Shown one piece after another: positions 6,502 to 10,892 of a stretch of 10,892 nt of DNA; the first letter of the stretch is position 1; every line of letters starts with the position of its first letter. The stretch spans positions 1 through 10,892 of the forward strand of contig UQUG01000065.1 in the NCBI GenBank assembly GCA_900544205.1. The letters run 5' to 3'. Both the position numbers and the translations under genes were made by a program. This DNA comes from an uncultured Collinsella sp. GTDB lineage: Bacteria > Actinomycetota > Coriobacteriia > Coriobacteriales > Coriobacteriaceae. The notes beneath the pieces are model-generated. The model saw only the letters and a program-made list of their open reading frames with translations, had not been told where the DNA came from and did not search any database.

Positions 6502-7241
6502 TTCTGTTTCCCGCAATCGATTTGATCGGCGGCAAGGTCGTGCGCCTGGAGCGCGGCGACCGAAGCCGCTGCAAGGTATATTCCGACGACCCCGTGGCCG
6601 TTGCCCGCTCCTTTGCCGAGCAGGGCGCGAGCTGGGTGCACGTCGTCGACCTGTCCGCTGCCTTTGGCGAGGACGAGGATGCGTGCGCTGCCAACTCAGC
6701 AGCGATCGAGGCCATCTGCGGCGTCGACGGTCTGTCCGTGGACGTGGGCGGTGGCGTTCGCTCGCTTGCACGCATCGATGAGCTGGCCGGCTATGGTGCT
6801 CGTCGCATCGCACTAAGCACGGTGCTCGTGACCGAGCCGGGATTTGCCGAGGTGGCGGCTTGCGGCTTTGGCGAGCTGCTGGTGGCAGATATCGCCGCGC
6901 GCGACGGTCAGGTCAAGGTGAACGGCTGGCGTGACGGCGCGGGTGTGGCACTCGACGACGCCGTGGCGCAGCTCACCGAGCTGGGCTTTAAGCACCTGGT
7001 CTACACTGACATCGCGCGCGATGGCATGCAGACGGGCATCGACGTGGCAGCATATCGCCATGTGGCCGAGGTCGCGGGCTTTCCCGTCGTGGCCTCGGGC
7101 GGCATCTCGACACTCGACGACATCCGCGCGCTTGCCGCGGTGGGCGAGGACGCCATCGAGGGTGCCATTACCGGTCGTGCGCTCTACGAGGGCAACTTTA
7201 CGCTGGCCCAGGCGTTGGCCGCCGCCCGAGGGGAGGAGTAG
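6498..7241 (+). CDS. hisA: ProFAR isomerase (phosphoribosylformimino-AICAR-P isomerase)
   Basis: HisA is a (beta-alpha)8 barrel that performs the Amadori rearrangement of ProFAR to PRFAR. In its 247 residues the general acid/base pair is visible as D8 in ILFPAIDLIGG and D131 in LLVADIAARDG. The two phosphate-binding sites appear as VDVGGGVRS (81-89) and ASGGIST (199-205), with TDIARDG at 170-176. Some Actinobacteria have a bifunctional PriA (HisA plus TrpF). The LERGD and DIARDG segments look more like ordinary HisA, but residue-level specificity cannot be settled by eye. The start codon overlaps the hisH stop (ATGA, 6498-6501), indicating translational coupling. Confidence 0.95.
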   Translation: MILFPAIDLIGGKVVRLERGDRSRCKVYSDDPVAVARSFAEQGASWVHVVDLSAAFGEDEDACAANSAAIEAICGVDGLSVDVGGGVRSLARIDELAGYGARRIALSTVLVTEPGFAEVAACGFGELLVADIAARDGQVKVNGWRDGAGVALDDAVAQLTELGFKHLVYTDIARDGMQTGIDVAAYRHVAEVAGFPVVASGGISTLDDIRALAAVGEDAIEGAITGRALYEGNFTLAQALAAARGEE

Positions 7242-7244
7242 CCC

Positions 7245-8027
7245 ATGCTTACCAAGCGCGTGATTCCCTGTCTGGATGTTAAGGACGGCCGTGTGGTCAA
7301 GGGCGTCAACTTTGTGAGCCTGCGCGATGCGGGCGACCCGGTGGAGCTGGCCCGCGCCTACGACCGCGAGGGTGCGGACGAGGTCGTCTTCCTGGACATT
7401 ACCGCGACGAGCGACAACCGTGCGACGACTATCGAGATGGCGGCGCATGCGGCCGAGGAGCTGGCCATTCCCTATACCGTGGGCGGCGGTTTTCGCGACT
7501 TGGCGGGCGTGCGGACCATGGTTGCCGCCGGCGCCGACAAGGTGTCGCTTAACTCTGCCGCCGTGCGCGATCCGTCGTTGATCAGCCAGGCCGCCGCGGC
7601 GTTTGGCAGCCAGGCCGTGGTCGTGGCGATCGATGCCAAGCGTGTCGGTTTGCCCGGTGCATCCGGTGCCGACAAGTGGGAGGTCTTTACCGCGGGAGGC
7701 CGCAACGCCACGGGTATCGATGCGGTGGCGTGGGCCGAGGAAGCGGCTCGTCGCGGCGCCGGTGAGATCTTGCTCACCAGCATGGATCGCGACGGTACCA
7801 AGGCTGGCTTCGACCTGGCACTCACCCGTGCCGTGGCGCGCGTGGTGCCGATTCCCGTCATCGCGAGCGGCGGCGTGGGCACGCTCGAACATTTTGCCGA
7901 GGGCGTGATCGAGGGCGAGGCCGACGCCGTGCTGGCGGCCAGCGTCTTTCACTTTGGAACCTTCAGCATTCGCGAAGTGAAGGAGTATATGGCCTCTCAA
8001 GGTATTCCTGTGAGGTTGGACTTCTAG
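7245..8027 (+). CDS. hisF: Imidazole glycerol phosphate synthase, cyclase subunit
   Basis: HisF takes ammonia from HisH and converts PRFAR to imidazole-glycerol phosphate and AICAR, linking histidine and purine synthesis. The 260-residue barrel shows the catalytic aspartates D11 (KRVIPCLDVKDGRVVKG, 4-20) and D130 (VVVAIDAKR, 125-133). Phosphate-site motifs are TVGGGFRD (78-85) and IASGGVGT near the C-terminus. TSMDRDGTKAGFD is the characteristic loop. It starts 3 nt after the hisA stop, with GGGGAGGAG (7230-7238) as a strong ribosome site. The order hisH-hisA-hisF is the common core cluster. Confidence 0.97.
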   Translation: MLTKRVIPCLDVKDGRVVKGVNFVSLRDAGDPVELARAYDREGADEVVFLDITATSDNRATTIEMAAHAAEELAIPYTVGGGFRDLAGVRTMVAAGADKVSLNSAAVRDPSLISQAAAAFGSQAVVVAIDAKRVGLPGASGADKWEVFTAGGRNATGIDAVAWAEEAARRGAGEILLTSMDRDGTKAGFDLALTRAVARVVPIPVIASGGVGTLEHFAEGVIEGEADAVLAASVFHFGTFSIREVKEYMASQGIPVRLDF

Positions 8028-8052
8028 TGCTGCGGGCTGCGCTGCGGCTTGC

Positions 8053-8138
8053 CCAGGCACCGCATCTTGCCGCTCAAACCGTCGCTCGCGTACCAAAGTA
8101 CGCGTCGCTCCTCTTTCGCGGCAACCTGCGGTACCTGG
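8053..8138 (+). repeat. Large nested hairpin between hisF and hisI
   Basis: A 21-nt left arm (8053-8073, starting CCAGG and ending TTGCCGC) pairs with a right arm at 8118-8138 (starting GCGGCAA and ending CCTGG), matching at 18 of 21 positions. Its 44-nt interior contains a second, perfect hairpin: CGCGTAC (8087-8093), loop CAAA, GTACGCG (8098-8104). No T-run follows, so it is not an obvious terminator. It occupies most of the 153-nt gap that breaks the otherwise tight operon. It could be an mRNA-processing or stability element, or a dispersed palindromic repeat. Confidence 0.65.
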
Positions 8139-8180
8139 ACAACCCTCGCCAACCGGCGATGTTTAAATTGGGGAATTGAA

Positions 8181-8510
8181 ATGAAAGAAATTACTACTCC
8201 AGCGGATCTTAAATATGACGCCAAGGGGCTGATTCCTTGTGTGGTTCAGCAGTATGACACCGGCGAGGTGCTTATGGTTGCTTGGATGAACGAGGAATCG
8301 GTGGGACTGACGCTCAAGACCGGGACCACGTGGTTTTGGAGTCGCAGCCGCCAGGAGCTCTGGAACAAGGGCACGACGAGCGGCAATATGCAGGAGGTCA
8401 AGGAGCTTTGGGCCGACTGCGATAGCGATACGCTGCTGGTCAAGGTTGACTCGCCGGGTCCGGCCTGCCATACCGGCAACCGTACCTGCTTCTTTAAGAA
8501 ACTCGCGTAG
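8181..8510 (+). CDS. hisI: Phosphoribosyl-AMP cyclohydrolase
   Basis: HisI opens the adenine ring of phosphoribosyl-AMP to give ProFAR, the third step of the pathway. The 109-residue protein is the stand-alone form, not the HisIE fusion. It shows LMVAWMNEES (31-40), WFWSRSRQELWNKG (51-64), the Mg-binding DCDSD (79-83) and metal-ligand cysteines at C80, C96 and C103 (GPACHTGNRTC), the arrangement expected for the zinc site at the dimer interface. The ATG at 8181 follows GGGGAATTGAA, a modest ribosome site. The 153-nt gap upstream makes coupling to hisF unlikely, so its translation may be set independently. Confidence 0.96.
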   Translation: MKEITTPADLKYDAKGLIPCVVQQYDTGEVLMVAWMNEESVGLTLKTGTTWFWSRSRQELWNKGTTSGNMQEVKELWADCDSDTLLVKVDSPGPACHTGNRTCFFKKLA

Positions 8511-8556
8511 GGCGGGCGCTCGATTAGACGCTCGGCCAACCAGAAAGGATTGAACT

Positions 8557-8874
8557 ATGGGTGTGCGCACCGCAAATGTTCAGGATGGAAATATCGGCGA
8601 GACGCTGACGGGGTTGGCCGAGGTGATTCATGGGCGTCGCGACGCATCGCCGCAGGAGAGCTATACCGCTCGTCTGCTGACCGACGTCGAGGATGAGCTA
8701 CTCAAGAAGCTTGCCGAGGAGGCGAGCGAGGTCATCATGGCCTGCAAGGACAACGACCATGATCACATTCGCTACGAGGCCGGCGACCTGGTCTACCACC
8801 TGCTCGTGACGCTCGAGCGCTACGGCATCACCCTCGACGAACTGGCCGGCGAACTCAACGCCCGCCGCCACTAG
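8557..8874 (+). CDS. hisE: Phosphoribosyl-ATP pyrophosphatase
   Basis: HisE hydrolyses phosphoribosyl-ATP to phosphoribosyl-AMP and pyrophosphate, the second pathway step. The 105-residue protein is an all-alpha MazG-like NTP pyrophosphatase. It shows SYTARLL (35-41), the acidic metal-binding helix KKLAEEASEVIMA (50-62, an EE-x2-E pattern) and YEAGDLVYHLLV (73-84) supplying the further E and D. The start at 8557 is set by AGAAAGGA (8542-8549), 7 nt upstream. It is the last plus-strand gene of the operon. Its TAG stop lies in the first copy of a short tandem repeat at the junction with the convergent phosphatase gene. No intrinsic terminator is evident after it. Confidence 0.95.
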   Translation: MGVRTANVQDGNIGETLTGLAEVIHGRRDASPQESYTARLLTDVEDELLKKLAEEASEVIMACKDNDHDHIRYEAGDLVYHLLVTLERYGITLDELAGELNARRH

Positions 8875-8913
8875 TCATTGGGTAGTCAATGGGGACGTTC
8901 TTAAACGACTAGT
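8872..8913. repeat. Short tandem repeat with GGGGAC element at the hisE/phosphatase junction
   Basis: TAGTCATTGGG (8872-8882) is followed directly by TAGTCAATGGG (8883-8893), a 10/11 match. The hisE stop is the TAG of the first copy. CATTG (8876-8880) and CAATG (8887-8891) are also inverted. GGGGACGTTCTTAAACG (8891-8907) resembles REP-associated sequence and shares the GGGGAC core with the hisB-hisH palindrome. ACTAGT hexamers at 8870-8875 and 8908-8913 bound the 38-nt gap. No terminator-like stem with U-tract is seen on either strand. Confidence 0.5.
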
Positions 8914-9824
8914 TAGGCGAGGGGCGTGGGTTGCCATTCGCCGGTGGGGTGGGGGATATCGAAGGTTCGATAACCGCAGTCGTAGGCGTGGGCCTGGGCC
9001 TCGCGGATGTTCCAGCAGATGTCGCAGGCGCGGTGCGCGTCCGAGCCAAAGGTAATCGGTACCTCGGCGTGGGCGAAGCAACGCAACAGCCCAGTCGCGG
9101 GATAGTAGTCGTCGAGGCCCTTGCGGGGTGCGGCGGTCGAGACCTCAACGCGGCGACCCGTATCGTGCGCGCACTCGGCCATCTGCTGCCAAAACGGTGC
9201 GGGGTCAAAGTCGGGCGCAAAGCCTTCCTTCGAAAAGCGCATGACCAGGTCGGGATGAGCCATCACATCAAAGTTAAGTGGGCTTTCGCAGGCGCGGCAC
9301 CAGTCGTCGACGTAGCGCTCCCACACGCCGCGCACGCCCAGGTTTTCCCAAACGTGCAGGTCGGTGTCGTCGTCGATCCAACCGCAAAGGGAATCGGGTG
9401 TATCGGGGCGAGCGACGTTTTCCGTTTTCGCCGTACCCGCGGCACCGGTCATGATATCGCCTGGGTTGCCAATCCAATGCACGCTGCCAAGGCGTACGAC
9501 GGCGCCCTGGGACCAGCGCTCTACCAAGGGCTCGCAACCCTCGTACCAATCGCATTCAAAACCGTAGATAAAGGTGAGCTCCGGAGCGATCTGCGCGGCG
9601 AGTTTGCGGGCGTCCTCAAAGGCCAGACGATGTGCCGTCAGGTCACCCTCGACAACCTGTACTTCGCAGTTGGCGTCCATGCTGGCGGGCAGGGTGAGGT
9701 GATCGGTCGAGACCATGACGCGGCAGCCGGCCGCAGCAGCGGCACGGACGTTGTCCTCAAACGAGGCATGCCCGTCCGAAAACGAGGTGTGGGTATGGCA
9801 ATCGACCAGCGGGCACATGGGCAT
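8913..9824 (-). CDS. hisK: PHP-family histidinol-phosphatase
   Basis: This 303-residue PHP-domain phosphoesterase most likely converts L-histidinol phosphate to L-histidinol, the step missing from the adjacent operon because its HisB is dehydratase-only. The expected trinuclear metal ligands are visible: H10 and H12 in DCHTHTSFSDG with D17, H42 in STDH, E90 in YGFECDWY, H116 in GSVHWIG, H190 in MAHPDL, and D262 and H264 in GSDAH. The layout matches the HisJ/HisK family, not PHP domains of polymerases. The ATG at 9824 has CAAAGGAG (9837-9830, minus strand) 5 nt upstream. A second ATG two codons later has worse spacing. The gene converges on hisE with only 38 nt between stops. A -10-like TACAAT lies upstream on its strand, so it is probably transcribed separately from the operon. 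Confidence 0.88.
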   Translation of the reverse strand: MPMCPLVDCHTHTSFSDGHASFEDNVRAAAAAGCRVMVSTDHLTLPASMDANCEVQVVEGDLTAHRLAFEDARKLAAQIAPELTFIYGFECDWYEGCEPLVERWSQGAVVRLGSVHWIGNPGDIMTGAAGTAKTENVARPDTPDSLCGWIDDDTDLHVWENLGVRGVWERYVDDWCRACESPLNFDVMAHPDLVMRFSKEGFAPDFDPAPFWQQMAECAHDTGRRVEVSTAAPRKGLDDYYPATGLLRCFAHAEVPITFGSDAHRACDICWNIREAQAHAYDCGYRTFDIPHPTGEWQPTPLA

Positions 9825-9841
9825 AGCGGCTCCTTTGCGTC

Positions 9842-9862
9842 AAGCGAATCCGCTTCATTGTA
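9842..9862 (-). promoter_or_regulatory. Possible promoter of the PHP phosphatase gene
   Basis: On the minus strand TACAAT (9862-9857) is a 5-of-6 match to the -10 consensus, 32 nt before the start codon. This leaves room for a short leader carrying the ribosome site. A small hairpin AAGCG/CGCTT (9842-9846 with 9851-9855) lies in that leader. No convincing -35 hexamer is found at 16-18 nt spacing. Confidence 0.35.
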
Positions 9863-9878
9863 ATGGCGCAGCTCTCAA

Positions 9879-9896
9879 CACGCCGGGCACGCCGGG
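9879..9896. repeat. Tandem 9-bp repeat CACGCCGGG
   Basis: Two exact adjacent copies of CACGCCGGG lie upstream of the phosphatase gene. They are followed by the small inverted repeat ATCGA-AA-TCGAT (9898-9909). Both are short and could be chance in GC-rich DNA, or binding sites for an unknown regulator of the divergent genes. Confidence 0.3.
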
Positions 9897-9952
9897 GATC
9901 GAAATCGATTGGAAAGGTTGCGCGGCGCGTGGTGCGGCCTCGCTTGCTCTCA

Positions 9953-10017
9953 AAACGTGTACGTCAGCCTCCAAAATCGACAAATAATGACATGTTTGGA
10001 GGCTGACGTACACGTTT
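9953..10017. repeat. Perfect 23-bp inverted repeat with AT-rich 19-nt loop
   Basis: The left arm at 9953-9975 (AAACGTGTAC... ending GCCTCCAAA) is the exact reverse complement of 9995-10017. The loop (9976-9994) is AT-rich (ATCGACAAATAATGACATG), unlike the surrounding GC-rich DNA. It lies between divergently transcribed genes, where a terminator is not expected, and has no U-tract beyond TTT inside the arm. A 23-bp perfect stem is very unlikely by chance. Possible roles are a dispersed palindromic or MITE-like element, a long operator, or a structured RNA. Confidence 0.85.
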
Positions 10018-10123
10018 GGATGGGGGCGAGGGCGGCGACGGACGAAAGTCACGCTTGTGCCACGTCCGATGTGTTAGCGTTTGGGTGAACAAAACGAGCC
10101 CGTGCGGAAAGGAGCCGGACCGT

Positions 10124-10609
10124 ATGCCATGCGATAGCAAATCTCCGCTGTCCCGCGAGACCGATGCGCCCGAGACCATCGTCAAGCTGGAATGCGATAT
10201 CGACGACGCGTCGCCCGAGGTGCTCGCCTACGCCGCCGACCGCCTGCGCGAGGCCGGCGCGCGCGAGGTGCACTGGCTGCCCCTCTATTGCAAGAAAGGC
10301 CGCCCCGGCTGGCAGCTGCAGGTAATCTGCACCTACGAGGATATCGAGCGCCTGCAGACGATTATCTTTTTGGAAACCACGACCAACGGCATTCGTCGCC
10401 AGGTCATGGAGCGCGTTTGCCTGCCACGCCGCTTTGAGCGCGTAACGACGCCATGGGGCGAGGTGTCCGTTAAAGTGGCCACCCTGCCCGACGGCAGCGA
10501 GCGTGCAGCGCCCGAGTACGAGGACTGCGCCCGTCTCGCTCGCGAGCATAATGTGCCGCTCCAGCGCGTGATGCGGGCGGCCCAGAGCGCGGCACTGCGA
10601 TTTGAATAA
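10124..10609 (+). CDS. LarC C-terminal domain protein (nickel-pincer cofactor biosynthesis), stand-alone
   Basis: This 161-residue protein matches the C-terminal (LarC2) half of LarC, the CTP-dependent cyclometallase that inserts nickel into the pyridinium-bisthiocarboxylate cofactor of lactate racemase and related enzymes. Family motifs are ECDIDDASPEVL (23-34), the CTP/phosphate-site-like CKKGRPGWQL (56-65, canonically MKKGRPG), ETTTNGIR (84-91) and PEYEDCARLA (130-139). The start at 10124 is set by AAAGGAG (10108-10114), 9 nt upstream. In-frame sequence further upstream lacks LarC1 homology, so this is not simply the tail of a full LarC cut in this window. LarB, LarE and the LarC1 half are not seen here. 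In Lactobacillus the two LarC halves are joined by programmed frameshifting, so a free C-terminal half is notable. It may work with a LarC1 encoded elsewhere. Confidence 0.85.
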   Translation: MPCDSKSPLSRETDAPETIVKLECDIDDASPEVLAYAADRLREAGAREVHWLPLYCKKGRPGWQLQVICTYEDIERLQTIIFLETTTNGIRRQVMERVCLPRRFERVTTPWGEVSVKVATLPDGSERAAPEYEDCARLAREHNVPLQRVMRAAQSAALRFE

Positions 10610-10669
10610 CGCGGCTGGTGGCGACATCCTGCGCCTAGCCATATCAACCCCATTCGAAAGGATCTCCCC

Positions 10670-10892
10670 ATGAAATACCTCATCGCCTCCGACATCCACG
10701 GCTCGGCATACTGGGCCGAGCGCCTCTGCGCCGCCATCGAGTCCGAGCAGCCTGACCGCGTCGTGCTGCTGGGCGACCTGCTCTACCACGGTCCACGCAA
10801 CGACCTGCCACGCGATTACGCTCCCAAGCGCGTTATCCCGCTGCTCAACGCCCTGGCCGACCGCATCATCGCGGTGCGCGGCAACTGCGACG
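10670..10892 (+). CDS. yfcE: YfcE-type phosphodiesterase, 3' partial
   Basis: This is the first 74 residues of a calcineurin-like metallophosphoesterase close to E. coli YfcE, a manganese-dependent phosphodiesterase. Visible metal-site motifs are SDIHG (7-11, with D8 and H10), GDLLYHGPRN (35-44, with D36) and the last bases encoding RGNCD (70-74, N72). The HGPRN and YAPKRV stretches are typical of YfcE rather than generic phosphoesterases. The ATG at 10670 has GAAAGGA (10656-10662) 7 nt upstream. The gene runs off the right edge. It lies 60 nt after the LarC2 gene in the same direction and may be co-transcribed. No functional link between the two is evident. Confidence 0.92.
   Translation, partial: MKYLIASDIHGSAYWAERLCAAIESEQPDRVVLLGDLLYHGPRNDLPRDYAPKRVIPLLNALADRIIAVRGNCD

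Noticed and set aside
6498..7241. HisA as bifunctional PriA (HisA/TrpF) of Actinobacteria
   Set aside because: Its loops look like ordinary HisA and no PriA-specific pattern could be confirmed by eye. It is left as a minor possibility in the gene entry.
8931..9863. 310-codon plus-strand open frame opposite the PHP phosphatase
   Set aside because: The minus-strand protein carries a complete set of PHP metal ligands and a good ribosome site. The plus-strand frame has no recognised motifs.
9953..10017. Inverted repeat as CRISPR or bidirectional terminator
   Set aside because: There is one unit only, with no spacer array. The flanking genes diverge from it and no U-tract follows either arm beyond three bases.
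10016..10123. Longer LarC2 start upstream at 10016
   Set aside because: That ATG lies within the right arm of the inverted repeat and lacks a ribosome site. AAAGGAG sits correctly before 10124.

Overview
The window looks like chromosomal DNA from a high-GC member of the Coriobacteriia (Actinomycetota), most likely Collinsella or a close relative. This is inferred from GC-rich codon use, short intergenic gaps with AAGGAG-type ribosome sites, the gene repertoire, and palindromic intergenic elements with a GGGGAC core. It is a recognition judgement, not a computed classification.

The left edge (1-579) holds the 3' part of a SIS-domain sugar-phosphate protein of the FrlB/AgaS type, closed by a clear intrinsic terminator. 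A 180-base leader follows, with a weak promoter candidate and a perfect 12-bp hairpin just before the first his gene.

Positions 758-8874 form an essentially complete histidine biosynthesis operon, all on the plus strand: hisZG (the regulatory HisZ and catalytic HisG of ATP phosphoribosyltransferase fused in one chain), hisD, hisC, hisB (dehydratase only), hisH, hisA, hisF, hisI and hisE. Most junctions are 0-4 nt apart or overlap. Three gaps are longer and carry palindromes: a weak one between hisZG and hisD, a 16-bp stem between hisB and hisH, and a large nested hairpin between hisF and hisI. The step missing from the operon, histinol-phosphate dephosphorylation, is supplied by a convergent PHP-family histidinol-phosphatase at 8913-9824. 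All ten steps from PRPP and ATP to histidine can therefore be assigned inside the window.

The right end is a different neighbourhood. A roughly 300-base divergent intergenic region contains a perfect 23-bp inverted repeat around an AT-rich loop. A stand-alone LarC C-terminal domain protein (nickel-pincer cofactor biosynthesis) follows, then the start of a YfcE-type phosphodiesterase cut by the window edge.

The protein-coding content is mostly ordinary conserved metabolism. I do not see a new defence or mobile system. The points most worth a second look are the HisZ-HisG fusion with its cysteine-rich HisG loop, the 23-bp inverted repeat, the nested hairpin inside the operon, and the stand-alone LarC2.
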